From NCBI GenBank assembly GCA_050744245.1, contig JBOGGX010000180.1, positions 1 to 25,053 on the forward strand: a stretch of 25,053 nucleotides of DNA. Direction: 5' to 3'. Shown piece by piece: positions 13,829 through 21,804 of the stretch. The translations under genes were made by a program, and so were the position numbers. The notes under the pieces were generated by a model, which saw only the letters and a list, made by a program, of their open reading frames with translations, searched no databases and was not told the origin of the DNA. Each line of letters begins with the position of its first letter. Position 1 is the first letter of the stretch. Source of the DNA: JBOGGX01 sp050744245 (GTDB taxonomy: Bacteria > Actinomycetota > Acidimicrobiia > Acidimicrobiales > JBOGGX01).

Positions 13829-14353
13829 TCAGTGATTGGCGGCCCCGACGTCGGCGTAGGCGTCGACGAAGTCTCGCAGGTCGGCCAGGTCGACGTCCGA
13901 GCACTCGAGCTTGTGCCGCCACGCGGTGGCGACGATCGGCTCGCGCAGGTCGGGGTTCGGGGCCACGACCACGTCGGGACCGAGCGCGACCAGCTCGTCG
14001 ACCGTCGCCGGTTCGAGCGCGTCGACGTGCTGGATCAGCACCTGGCCCTCCTCGAGCAGACCGACCTGCACCGGCTTCGACAGCGGCTCGTCGACCGCAC
14101 CGGACTGCGGGCGGCCCGGCTGGTGGGGGCCGGAGGTCGGCGGGTCGGAGAGATAGGTCGGCTCGGGCGCGTTGGCCAGGACGTGCTGGGTCGAGTCCGG
14201 GTCGAGGGCCTCGGTCCGCACCGACCCGCAGGCGTCGCCGCCGTCGGCCGACCCGTCATCGTCGGAGCAGCCGGCCGCCGCGGTCAGCAGGACCAGCGCC
14301 ATGACGACGGCGGCCGTCGGGGCCGCAGGCAGCCGGCTCCGGCGGCCGAGCAC
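13829..14353 (-). CDS. DUF3105-like lipoprotein, possible separate start inside the EamA frame
   Basis: Alternative reading of the second half of the EamA fusion from the GTG at codon 283: about 174 residues with basic n-region LGRRSRLPAAP, hydrophobic core AVVMALVLLTAAAG, Cys311 (fusion numbering) as lipid-attachment site, an Asp/Gly-rich linker and the DUF3105-like domain. This is a textbook lipoprotein signal, which argues that the domain once was, or still is, made on its own. No separate promoter or stop supports it. Confidence 0.4.
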   Translation of the reverse strand: MLGRRSRLPAAPTAAVVMALVLLTAAAGCSDDDGSADGGDACGSVRTEALDPDSTQHVLANAPEPTYLSDPPTSGPHQPGRPQSGAVDEPLSKPVQVGLLEEGQVLIQHVDALEPATVDELVALGPDVVVAPNPDLREPIVATAWRHKLECSDVDLADLRDFVDAYADVGAANH

Positions 14354-15199
14354 CCGCTCGTGGACGAGGGCGACGCCGACGGCGATGACCGCCCCCCCGA
14401 CGACGATCCGCAGCGAGAACGGCTCGTTCAGGACGACGACCCCGAGGACGATGGCCACGACGGGGATGATGTACGTGGTGAGCGAGGTCTTGGTCGGGCC
14501 GAGCTCGGCCAGCAGCCGGTAGTTGAGGACGTAGGCGACCCCGGTGCCGACCACGCCGAGCAGGACGACGGCCAGCGCCCGGGTCGGCGTCGGGTCGAAC
14601 CGGTCGACGACCGAGGTGACGATGGCCAGCGGCGCCAGGAGCGCGGCGCCGACGAGCAGCTGGCCGGTGGCCGCGGCGAGCGGCGGGATGTCGACGAGGT
14701 GCCGGCGCATGAACGCGAACGACGCGCCGTAGCAGGCGCCGGCGGCGACCGCGGCCAGCGCGCCGAGCAGCGAGGAGTCGGCCAGGTCGCGCCCACCGAA
14801 GCCGGCGGCGATCGCGACGCCGGCGAACCCGACGACCAGCCCGAACGCCTGGAGCCGCCCGAGCCGTTCCTGCAGGTAGAGGGCGGCGGCCAGCGCGGTG
14901 AACAGGGGGGTCGAAGCATTGAGCACCGCGGTCAGCCCGGTGGCGATGTGTTCGGTGGCCCAGGCCAGCAGGGTGAACGGCACCGCGTTGGCCAGGATCG
15001 ACGCGATGGCGAGGTCGCGCCATCGCGCCCGGCCGGTCGGCGGCGTCACGCCCATCGCCCGCCCGAGCAGCACCAGGGCGAGGGCGCCGAACGCGACCCG
15101 CAGCCAGGCCACGGTGACGGCGGTCATCCCGTCGCCCGCGACCTTGATGAACAGGAACGACCACCCCCAGATGAAGCTGAGCAGGAGCAGCCGCCACAT
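13829..15199 (-). CDS. EamA-family transporter fused in frame to a DUF3105-like lipoprotein domain
   Basis: 456 residues. Residues 1-282 are a ten-helix drug/metabolite transporter made of two EamA repeats (LLLLSFIWGWSFLFIKVAGD near the start; AYVLNYRLLAELGPTKTSL and VLNEPFSLRIVVGGAVIAVG in the second). Without a stop, a basic stretch (GRRSR, 285-289), a hydrophobic segment 292-310 and a lipobox-like AAAGC (Cys311) follow, then residues 328-456 resembling DUF3105, with its PPTSGPH motif (353-359) and PIVATAWRHKLEC. The last domain would lie outside the membrane. The ATG at 15199 follows a TACAGT box by seven bases. The substrate is unknown. An internal GTG at residue 283 could give a separate lipoprotein. 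Confidence 0.82.
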   Translation of the reverse strand: MWRLLLLSFIWGWSFLFIKVAGDGMTAVTVAWLRVAFGALALVLLGRAMGVTPPTGRARWRDLAIASILANAVPFTLLAWATEHIATGLTAVLNASTPLFTALAAALYLQERLGRLQAFGLVVGFAGVAIAAGFGGRDLADSSLLGALAAVAAGACYGASFAFMRRHLVDIPPLAAATGQLLVGAALLAPLAIVTSVVDRFDPTPTRALAVVLLGVVGTGVAYVLNYRLLAELGPTKTSLTTYIIPVVAIVLGVVVLNEPFSLRIVVGGAVIAVGVALVHERVLGRRSRLPAAPTAAVVMALVLLTAAAGCSDDDGSADGGDACGSVRTEALDPDSTQHVLANAPEPTYLSDPPTSGPHQPGRPQSGAVDEPLSKPVQVGLLEEGQVLIQHVDALEPATVDELVALGPDVVVAPNPDLREPIVATAWRHKLECSDVDLADLRDFVDAYADVGAANH

Positions 15200-15235
15200 C
15201 CACGCCACTGTAGGGAGCAAGGTACGATTCCGCCG
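15200..15235. promoter_or_regulatory. Divergent leaderless promoters in a 36-bp intergenic gap
   Basis: Minus strand: TACAGT (15212-15207), seven bases before the EamA ATG. Plus strand: TACGAT (15223-15228), seven bases before the ATG at 15236. The -10 boxes are 10 bp apart and point away from each other, so each -35 region must lie within or beyond the other promoter, which predicts mutual interference. Confidence 0.5.
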
Positions 15236-15532
15236 ATGTCCCGGTCGTTGGTCGAACGCAGGTTGACCCAGGTCAGCGAGCGGCTCAAGGAGCTGCGGGC
15301 CGAGCTGTCCGTCACCGACGAGCAGCTCGCGGCGCTGGCCGACGAGGCCGACGACACCCGGTTGCGGGCGCTGGTGTCGGAGACACCGCTGGCCGAGGCC
15401 GAACACCGCGACGCCCAGCGTCACGTCGATGCGCTGGCCAAGCACCGGGCCACCGTCCAGTCCGCCATCGAGCGGCTCGAGTCCGCCCAGGACGAGCTGC
15501 TCGACCGCCTGATCGCCCGCAGCCGCGGTTGA
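15236..15532 (+). CDS. Small coiled-coil protein
   Basis: 98 residues from ATG 15236, almost entirely charged helix: SLVERRLTQVSERLKELRAEL at the start and HRDAQRHVDALAKHRATVQS near residue 57, with Leu/Ala/Val at heptad positions. It has no signal, membrane segment or catalytic motif, and no family is recognised. It lies 33 nt before the PdtaR-type regulator in the same direction and may be co-transcribed with it. The start is supported by a TACGAT box seven bases upstream. Confidence 0.82.
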   Translation: MSRSLVERRLTQVSERLKELRAELSVTDEQLAALADEADDTRLRALVSETPLAEAEHRDAQRHVDALAKHRATVQSAIERLESAQDELLDRLIARSRG

Positions 15533-15565
15533 TCTCCACCGCCGGCCCAAAGGGAGGGGGAGCCC

Positions 15566-16144
15566 GTGCCCACCCGTGTCGTGATCGCCGAGGACGAGGC
15601 CATCATCCGCCTCGACCTCAAGGAGACCCTCGAGGAGGAGGGCTACGACGTCGTCGGTGAGACCGGCCGGGGCGACGAGGCCATCGACCTGGTCCGCCGG
15701 CTCGAACCCGACCTGGCCATCCTCGACATCAAGATGCCCGGCCTCGACGGCCTGGCCGCCGCCCGCGAGATCTCGTCGGAGAAGAAGGCGGCCGTCCTCA
15801 TCCTCACCGCGTTCAGCCAGCGTGACCTCATCGAGCAGGCCCGCGACGCCGGCGCCCTGGCCTATCTGGTCAAGCCGTTCCAGAAGAGCGAGCTCATCCC
15901 TGCGGTCGAGGTCGCCCTGGGCCGGTTCAACGAGATGCGGGCCCTGGCCGACCAGAACCTGTCGCTCGCCGAGCAGCTCGAGACGCGCAAGCTCGTCGAC
16001 CGGGCCAAGGGCCGGCTGATGGACAACCACGGTCTGTCCGAGGCCGACGCCTTCCGGTTCGTGCAGAAGACGGCGATGGACACCCGCCGGAACCTCAAGT
16101 CGGTGGCCCAGCAGGTCATCGACGGCGAGCTGAAGCCACGTTGA
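15566..16144 (+). CDS. pdtaR: ANTAR-domain response regulator, PdtaR type
   Basis: 192 residues. Receiver domain 1-120: acidic pocket Asp10/Glu11 (AEDEAIIR), phospho-acceptor Asp54 (LAILDIKMPG), Thr81 and Lys103 (LVKPF). ANTAR RNA-binding domain about 130-188 (LETRKLVDRAKGRLMDNHGL, then AFRFVQKTAMDTRR). ANTAR regulators bind paired hairpins in mRNA leaders and prevent termination. In Mycobacterium tuberculosis the relative Rv1626 lies near polA as here. GTG 15566 has a strong AGGGAGGGGG site. No sensor kinase of the usual PdtaS type is in the window. Confidence 0.93.
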   Translation: MPTRVVIAEDEAIIRLDLKETLEEEGYDVVGETGRGDEAIDLVRRLEPDLAILDIKMPGLDGLAAAREISSEKKAAVLILTAFSQRDLIEQARDAGALAYLVKPFQKSELIPAVEVALGRFNEMRALADQNLSLAEQLETRKLVDRAKGRLMDNHGLSEADAFRFVQKTAMDTRRNLKSVAQQVIDGELKPR

Positions 16145-16235
16145 GGGCGTTCGCGTGGCCTGGTGAGGGGGCCGCCGTCGCGCCGCCAGGCGCAGGCGGC
16201 CAGCCGCGGCGAGCGAAGCGAGTGCGGCCATAAGC

Positions 16236-18929
16236 ATGGCCAAGTTGATGCTGATCGACGGGAACTCGCTCGCCTACCGCGCCTTCCACGCCCTCCCGGC
16301 CGACATCGCCCTGGCCTCAGGCCAGGTCACCAACGCGGTGTACGGCTTCACCGCGATGCTCCTCAACCTGGTGCGCGACCACCGGCCCGACGACATCGTG
16401 GTCGCCTTCGACCGGCCCGAGCGCACGTTCCGCCACAACGCAATCGACAGCTACAAGGCCAACCGCAGCGCCGCCCCCGACATCCTCCGGGAGCAGATGG
16501 GGCTGGTCCGCCAGGTCGTCGAGACCCTGCGCTTCCCGATCGTCGACGCCCCCGGCTTCGAGGCCGACGACGTCATCGCCACCCTGGCCACCCAGGCCCG
16601 CGATGCCGGAGTGAGCGTGATGATCGTGAGCGGCGACCGCGACGAGTTCCAGCTCGTCGAGGACCCGCTCGTCACGATGCTCTACAACCGTCGCGGCGTC
16701 TCCGACTACGTCGAGTACGACGAGGCCGGGATCGTGGAGAAGACGGGGGTGCCGCCCCGGCTCTACTCCCAGTACGCCGCCCTGCGGGGCGACCCGTCCG
16801 ACAACCTGCCGGGCGTGCCCGGGGTGGGGGAGAAGACCGCGGCCAAGCTCATCACCACCTACGGCGGGATCGACGGCATCTACGAACACGTCGACGAGCA
16901 GACACCGAGGCTGCGGACCAACCTGGTCGACCACGAGAACCAGGTGCGGGCCAACGCCCACGTGATGGTGCTGGTGCGCGACGTGCCCCTCGCGGTCGGG
17001 CTCGACGATCTTCGACGCGAGCCCTTCGACCGGGACGAGGTGCGCAAGCTCTTCGACTTCCTCGAGTTCCGCACCCTGCACGACCGGCTGGTCGAGGCCT
17101 TCCCCGAGGAGACCGGGGCCGTGGCCCCGGCCGACGTCGACGTCATCGAGGCCGAGGTCGCGGCCGTGGGCGGCCCGGCCGCCGCGGTCGAGCTGCTCGA
17201 CCGGCTGGCCGCCGACCGCGACGGCGACCACCTGCTCGCCATCGACGCGGCGTGGCTGGGAGCCGAGGGCCGCTCCGAGATCGTCGGCCTGGCCTTCGTC
17301 ATCGACGACACCCTCGGCGACGTGGCCTGGGTGCCGGGCGACCTGCTGGGTGACGGCGAGGTGCTGGCCGCGCTGTTCAGGCTCGCCGGCGCCGATGGTC
17401 GTCGGCTGGCGGCCCACGGCGCCAAGGCGTTGATGCGGGCGCTGCTGGTCGCCGGGGTGGACGTCGGCCGGCTCGGGCTCGACACCCAGATCGCGGCCTA
17501 CCTGCTCGACCCGGCCGAGTCTCGCTACCTGCTGCCCGAGATCCTGTTCCGCCACGCCAACCTGGCCCTGCCCACCGAGGGGGGACCGGCCGACGGCCAG
17601 CTCGACCTCGACGGCTCGGGCGCACCCCCGGCGCTCGAGGCCGCTCGTCGGGCCCTCGCCGTATCCCGGTTGATCGGCCCGTTGCGCGACGCCCTGTTCG
17701 ACCAGGGGATGAGCCGGCTCAACGACGAGATCGAGATCCCGCTGGTGCGGGTGCTGGCCCGCATGGAGCACGCCGGCGTCGGCGTCGACGTCGCCGAGCT
17801 GCGCCGGCTCAACGACGAGATGGCCAACCAGGCGGCCGAGCTGACCCAGCAGATCTGGAACGACGCCGGCACCGAGTTCGTCATCAACTCGACCCCGCAG
17901 CTGCGCCAGATCCTCTTCGACAAGCTCGGGCTGAGCCCGCAGAAGCGCACCAAGACGGGCTTCTCCACCGACGCGGCCTCGCTCCAGAAGCTGGCCGGGC
18001 AGCACCCCATCATCGACCACCTCCTGCAGTACCGAGAGGTCGAAAAGCTGCGCTCGACCTACGGCGAGGGCCTCCTCTCCGAGGTCCAGCCCGACGGGCG
18101 GATCCGGGCCACGTTCAACCAGACGGTGGCCCGCACCGGGCGGCTCAGCTCCGACGCACCCAACCTGCACAACATCCCCGTGCGCAGCGACGTGGGCCGG
18201 GCCTTCCGCGAGGCGTTCGTCCCGGCCGCCGGCTGCGAGTTCCTCATCGCCGACTACAACCAGATCGAGCTGCGCTGCATCGCCCACCTGGCCGAGGATC
18301 CCGGGCTGATCGGCGCGTTCGAGGCGCGCACCGACATCCACAACGCAACCGCGTCGCGGGTGTTCGGCGTCGCCCCGAACCAGGTCACCATCGACATGCG
18401 GTCGAAGGCGAAGATGGTGAGCTACGGCCTGGCCTACGGCATGGAGGCCTACGGGCTGTCCCAGCGGCTCAACATCGCCGTCGAGGAGGCGGCCGAGATC
18501 CTGAACGCCTATTTCGAGGCCTTCCCCCACGTGCACGAGTACATGGAGCGCACGGTCACCGAGGCTCGGCTGCGGGGCTACACCGAGACGCTGTTCGGCC
18601 GGAAGCGGTTCATCCCCGAGCTCATGAGCGACAACTACCGGGTCCGTCAGGCCGGCGAACGCCAGGCCATGAACGCCGGCATCCAGGGTCTGGCGGCCGA
18701 CATCTTCAAGGCCGCCCTGGTGCGGCTCGACGCCGCGCTCGAGCACGGCGCCCTGCGCAGCCGGCTGGTGCTCCAGGTCCACGACGAGGTCATCCTCGAG
18801 GTGCCACCCGACGAGCACGACCGGGCGGCCGAGGTGACCCTCGACGCCATGGCCCATGCGGCCGATCTGCGGGTGCCGCTCGAGGTCAACCTGTCGTTCG
18901 GCCGGACGTGGGCCGACGCCAAGGGCTGA
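16236..18929 (+). CDS. polA: DNA polymerase I
   Basis: 897 residues. Residues 1-290 form the 5'-3' exonuclease (MLIDGNSLAYRAFHAL, GFEADDVIATLA, the helix-hairpin-helix GVPGVGEKTAAKLI). Residues 310-490 form a 3'-5' exonuclease-like domain in which the metal-binding DxE motif is changed (AIDAAW), so proofreading is probably lost, as in many actinobacterial Pol I enzymes. The polymerase domain follows: motif A Asp673 (ADYNQIELR), the O-helix RSKAKMVSYGLAYGM, and motif C VHDE at 848-851. It fills gaps after excision repair and removes Okazaki primers. The ATG at 16236 has no clear ribosome binding site; the 91-nt gap upstream holds a GGCCGCC/GGCGGCC hairpin. Confidence 0.98.
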   Translation: MAKLMLIDGNSLAYRAFHALPADIALASGQVTNAVYGFTAMLLNLVRDHRPDDIVVAFDRPERTFRHNAIDSYKANRSAAPDILREQMGLVRQVVETLRFPIVDAPGFEADDVIATLATQARDAGVSVMIVSGDRDEFQLVEDPLVTMLYNRRGVSDYVEYDEAGIVEKTGVPPRLYSQYAALRGDPSDNLPGVPGVGEKTAAKLITTYGGIDGIYEHVDEQTPRLRTNLVDHENQVRANAHVMVLVRDVPLAVGLDDLRREPFDRDEVRKLFDFLEFRTLHDRLVEAFPEETGAVAPADVDVIEAEVAAVGGPAAAVELLDRLAADRDGDHLLAIDAAWLGAEGRSEIVGLAFVIDDTLGDVAWVPGDLLGDGEVLAALFRLAGADGRRLAAHGAKALMRALLVAGVDVGRLGLDTQIAAYLLDPAESRYLLPEILFRHANLALPTEGGPADGQLDLDGSGAPPALEAARRALAVSRLIGPLRDALFDQGMSRLNDEIEIPLVRVLARMEHAGVGVDVAELRRLNDEMANQAAELTQQIWNDAGTEFVINSTPQLRQILFDKLGLSPQKRTKTGFSTDAASLQKLAGQHPIIDHLLQYREVEKLRSTYGEGLLSEVQPDGRIRATFNQTVARTGRLSSDAPNLHNIPVRSDVGRAFREAFVPAAGCEFLIADYNQIELRCIAHLAEDPGLIGAFEARTDIHNATASRVFGVAPNQVTIDMRSKAKMVSYGLAYGMEAYGLSQRLNIAVEEAAEILNAYFEAFPHVHEYMERTVTEARLRGYTETLFGRKRFIPELMSDNYRVRQAGERQAMNAGIQGLAADIFKAALVRLDAALEHGALRSRLVLQVHDEVILEVPPDEHDRAAEVTLDAMAHAADLRVPLEVNLSFGRTWADAKG

Positions 18930-18964
18930 CGCTGGGATCGAGCCAGCGGGAAGTGATCGAGCCA

Positions 18965-19249
18965 ATGCCGAAGAAGCTGATGTGGCAGGCGATCGGAGCC
19001 CTGGCCGGCGCGGTCGCCGGCGCGCTCACCCGGCGGCTCCTGACCTCGGCCTGGCAACGGTCGCGTGGTCGCAAACCGCCGACCAACCCGGCCTCTCCCC
19101 AGACGACGTGGAGCGAGGCGGTCATCTACACCGTCGCCTCGGGTGTCGCCATCGCCGTCGCCCGGCTGCTGGCCCAGCGGGGCGCGGCCGCCGCGTGGGA
19201 GAAGGCGACCGGGTCGCGGCCGCCCGGACTCGAAGAGGTGGCGCCCTAG
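18965..19249 (+). CDS. DUF4235 family small membrane protein
   Basis: 94 residues. Hydrophobic stretches at about 5-22 (LMWQAIGALAGAVAGALT) and 52-70 (AVIYTVASGVAIAVARLLA) flank a Pro-rich loop (KPPTNPASPQTTWSEA). It ends in AAWEKATGSRPPG. This arrangement matches the DUF4235 family of actinobacterial proteins, whose function is unknown. ATG 18965 is preferred; GTG 18953, with a closer GGGAA, would add four residues. It begins 35 nt after polA and precedes rpsA. Confidence 0.85.
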   Translation: MPKKLMWQAIGALAGAVAGALTRRLLTSAWQRSRGRKPPTNPASPQTTWSEAVIYTVASGVAIAVARLLAQRGAAAAWEKATGSRPPGLEEVAP

Positions 19250-19263
19250 CCCATTCGGGCTGG

Positions 19264-19269
19264 TAGATT
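19264..19269 (+). promoter_or_regulatory. Candidate -10 box for rpsA
   Basis: TAGATT fits TANNNT and would give a 5' leader of roughly 55 nt before GTG 19332. The -35 region falls at the end of the DUF4235 gene and shows no clear match, so support is weak. Confidence 0.3.
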
Positions 19270-19331
19270 GGTTCGCCGGTCGGGCGCCCCAGAGGTCGGC
19301 GCCTGGCCACTCCCCAATCCCGAAACCCAGA

Positions 19332-20840
19332 GTGAGCATCCCCTTGTCCGACCAGACCACGACGACCCCCGACGCAACCGACGAAACCGCAGCCGAATCG
19401 GCCGCTCCCGTCGCCGAGTCGGAACCCCAGGCACCGCAGCCCATCGAGGCGTCAGTCGAGGCGCCGACCGAACCGGCGGCCGAGACCACACCCGACTTCG
19501 GAACCTTCTCCGACGACGGGGCCTATCAGCCCCGCGAGGTCGTGGTGAACGACCTTGCGGGCCAGGACCTGCTCGACGCCATCGACGCCACATTGGTCGA
19601 GATCACCGACGGCCAGATCGTCGAGGGCGAGGTGGTGCGGGTCGACAAGGACGAGGTCCTGCTCGACATCGGGTACAAATCCGAGGGCGTGATCCCGGCC
19701 AAGGAGCTGTCGATCCGCAACGACGTCGACCCGAGCGAGGTCGTGTCGCTGGGCGAGCGGGTCGAGGCCCTGATCCTCCAGAAGGAGGACAAGGAGGGCC
19801 GGCTCATCCTGTCCAAGAAGCGGGCCCAGTACGAGCGGGCCTGGGGCAGGATCGAGGAGATCAAGAACGCCGACGGCGTGGTCTCCGGCCCCGTGATCGA
19901 GGTGGTCAAGGGCGGCCTCATCATCGACATCGGGCTGCGGGGCTTCCTCCCGGCGTCGCTGGTCGAGCTGCGGCGGGTCCGCGATCTCCAGCCCTACGTC
20001 GGCAAGTCGCTCGACGCCAAGATCATCGAGCTCGACAAGAACCGCAACAACGTGGTCCTGTCGCGCCGGGCCCACCTGGAGGAGACCCAGAAGGAGCAGC
20101 GGGAGGAGTTCCTTGAGAACCTCAAGCCGGGCGAGATCCGCAAGGGGGTCGTCTCCTCGGTGGTCAACTTCGGTGCGTTCGTCGACCTCGGGGGCATGGA
20201 CGGCCTGATCCACGTGTCCGAGCTGTCGTGGAAGCACGTCGACCATCCCGGCTCCGTCGTCCAGGTCGGCGACGAGGTCGAGGTGCAGGTGCTCGACGTC
20301 GACCTCGACCGGGAGCGAATCAGCCTGTCGCTCAAGGCCACCCAGCAGGACCCGTGGCAGGAGTTCGCCACCACCCACAAGGTGGGCGAGCTCGTGTACG
20401 GCCGGGTCACCAAGCTGGTGCCGTTCGGCGCCTTCGTGCAGGTCGGCGACGGCATCGAGGGCCTTGTCCACATCTCGGAGATGTCGGCCCACCACGTCGA
20501 CCTTCCCGAGCAGGTGGTCACGCCGGGCGAGGAGCTCTGGGTCAAGATCATCGACATCGACCTGCAGCGCCGGCGCATCAGCCTGTCGATCAAGCAGGCG
20601 GCCGAGGGGGGCGAGGTGGCCGAGGAGTACCGTGAGCACTTCGGCGAGCACGCCTTCGACGAGCACGGCAACTACATCGGCCCCGACTACGACGTCTCGA
20701 GCTACGAGGAGGCGTGGGCCGAGTACGAGCAGCTCAGCCCGGGCGAGGCCGCGGCCGCGGCCGCCGAGGCCGCCGAGGCCGAGGTCGAGGTCGAGCCGAC
20801 CGAGGCCGCTCCGAACGGGTCGGGTCCCGCGGCCGAGTGA
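19332..20840 (+). CDS. rpsA: 30S ribosomal protein S1
   Basis: 502 residues with four S1 RNA-binding domains: about 95-164, 182-249, 267-336 and 352-421. The last two carry the best RNA-binding signatures (VVNFGAFVDLGGMDGLIHVS; LVPFGAFVQVGDGIEGLVHI). Four domains is the actinobacterial form, against six in E. coli. Residues 1-60 are a Thr/Ala/Glu-rich tail and 425-502 an acidic Ala/Glu-rich tail. It helps ribosomes bind structured mRNAs, of interest where many mRNAs look leaderless. The start is uncertain: GTG 19332 is used, and TTG 19344 is in frame. Confidence 0.95.
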   Translation: MSIPLSDQTTTTPDATDETAAESAAPVAESEPQAPQPIEASVEAPTEPAAETTPDFGTFSDDGAYQPREVVVNDLAGQDLLDAIDATLVEITDGQIVEGEVVRVDKDEVLLDIGYKSEGVIPAKELSIRNDVDPSEVVSLGERVEALILQKEDKEGRLILSKKRAQYERAWGRIEEIKNADGVVSGPVIEVVKGGLIIDIGLRGFLPASLVELRRVRDLQPYVGKSLDAKIIELDKNRNNVVLSRRAHLEETQKEQREEFLENLKPGEIRKGVVSSVVNFGAFVDLGGMDGLIHVSELSWKHVDHPGSVVQVGDEVEVQVLDVDLDRERISLSLKATQQDPWQEFATTHKVGELVYGRVTKLVPFGAFVQVGDGIEGLVHISEMSAHHVDLPEQVVTPGEELWVKIIDIDLQRRRISLSIKQAAEGGEVAEEYREHFGEHAFDEHGNYIGPDYDVSSYEEAWAEYEQLSPGEAAAAAAEAAEAEVEVEPTEAAPNGSGPAAE

Positions 20841-20843
20841 TGC

Positions 20844-21020
20844 TCAGCTGAACCAGCTGACGGCGAAGCCGGAGTCGCCGTCGATGCGGGTCCACAGCAG
20901 GATGGCGGTGACGGCGAACGCCGCCAGCACCAGGACCAGGAACACCAGGTACTGGGCGCGGGTCGCCCCGCGCTCGGGTTGGCGCGGCGGATCCACCCCT
21001 ACACCCTTCGGGCGGACCAT
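20844..21020 (-). CDS. Small single-pass membrane protein
   Basis: 58 residues from ATG 21020. A basic N-terminus (VRPKGVGVDPPRQPERGATRAQ) is followed by one transmembrane helix, YLVFLVLVLAAFAVTAILLW, and a short polar C-terminus ending in VSWFS. No family is recognised. It is convergent with rpsA, with three bases between the stop codons. Small proteins of this shape are common in actinobacteria. Confidence 0.6.
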   Translation of the reverse strand: MVRPKGVGVDPPRQPERGATRAQYLVFLVLVLAAFAVTAILLWTRIDGDSGFAVSWFS

Positions 21021-21144
21021 CGGATGCTCGCTTCCCCTTCTCGCGCCGGATTCCGCAGCTCGGAACCCGTGCGCCACTCTGGACGGCCCCGCCCGCTCGC
21101 CGCATGGGCCATCCGACTCAATTCACGGACCGCGCTCGGGGCGG
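21021..21144. other. Intergenic region without recognised gene
   Basis: 124 bases between the small membrane protein start and the response regulator stop. No convincing ORF, RNA gene or repeat was found. It should hold the promoter of the small membrane protein. Confidence 0.5.
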
Positions 21145-21789
21145 CTACCGCAAGTGGATGATTCCCATGCGCATGGCGTTGACGACGGCCTGGGTGCGGT
21201 CGCGGGCGTCGAGCTTCTGATAGATCGAGGCCAGGTGGTTCTTGACCGTCTTCTGGCTGATGTAGAGCTCGGACGCGACCTCGACCGGTGACAGGCCGTC
21301 GGCGATGGCCTGGAGCACCTCGACCTCGCGTCGGGTGATGATCGGATCGGCATCGTCCGGATCGGGCGTGAGCCGTCTGGCCTCGTCCAGGAACCCCCGG
21401 GCCAGGCCGGGCGACATGGTGGCGTCGTCGTCGGCCGCGGCCCGGATGGTGGCCACGATGTCGTCGGTCGAGCAGTCCTTCGTGAGGTAGCCGGTGGCGC
21501 CGGCGTCGACCGCGCGGCGCACCATGTCGGCGTCGGCGTGCATCGTGAGCATCACGACCCTGATCTCGGGCCAGGCGGCGACGATCCGTCTCGTTCCGGT
21601 GATGCCGTCGACCTCGGGCATGGTGACGTCCATGAGGACGACGTCGGGTCTGAGCTGCTCGGCGAGCCGCACCGCCTCGTCGCCGTTGCCCGCCTCGCCC
21701 ACCACGTCGAAGCCCTCGTCGGTGAGCGATCGGCGGAGCGTTTCCCGAAGCATGCGGTGATCGTCGGCCAGCAGGAGACGGATGGTCAT
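21145..21789 (-). CDS. NarL/FixJ-type response regulator
   Basis: 214 residues. Receiver domain 1-120 with Asp9/Asp10 (LADDHRML), phospho-acceptor Asp54 (VVLMDVTMPEVDG), Thr82 and Lys104 (YLTKD). LuxR-type helix-turn-helix 148-210 (TRREVEVLQAIADGLSPVEV, then ISQKTVKNHLASIYQKL). It activates or represses promoters when phosphorylated, most likely by the kinase encoded 15 nt upstream. The ATG at 21789 has an AGGGAGGA ribosome binding site. The gene ends in TAG. Confidence 0.96.
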   Translation of the reverse strand: MTIRLLLADDHRMLRETLRRSLTDEGFDVVGEAGNGDEAVRLAEQLRPDVVLMDVTMPEVDGITGTRRIVAAWPEIRVVMLTMHADADMVRRAVDAGATGYLTKDCSTDDIVATIRAAADDDATMSPGLARGFLDEARRLTPDPDDADPIITRREVEVLQAIADGLSPVEVASELYISQKTVKNHLASIYQKLDARDRTQAVVNAMRMGIIHLR

Positions 21790-21804
21790 CGGTCCTCCCT
21801 TCTA

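Noticed and set aside
10830..13835. A 1001-residue plus-strand ORF opposite the MalQ fusion
   Set aside because: It is an antisense shadow caused by high GC: rich in Arg, Gly and Pro, with no domain, while the minus strand carries catalytic motifs throughout.
10881..15199. Stop-codon reassignment as the cause of the two fusions
   Set aside because: TGA and TAG end other genes in the window at normal positions (for example fabD, DUF4235 and the response regulator with TAG; bcp and polA with TGA), so the genetic code looks standard.
16317..18965. An 882-residue minus-strand ORF opposite polA
   Set aside because: It is a shadow of the third-position GC bias, with no recognisable domain, opposite a complete DNA polymerase I.
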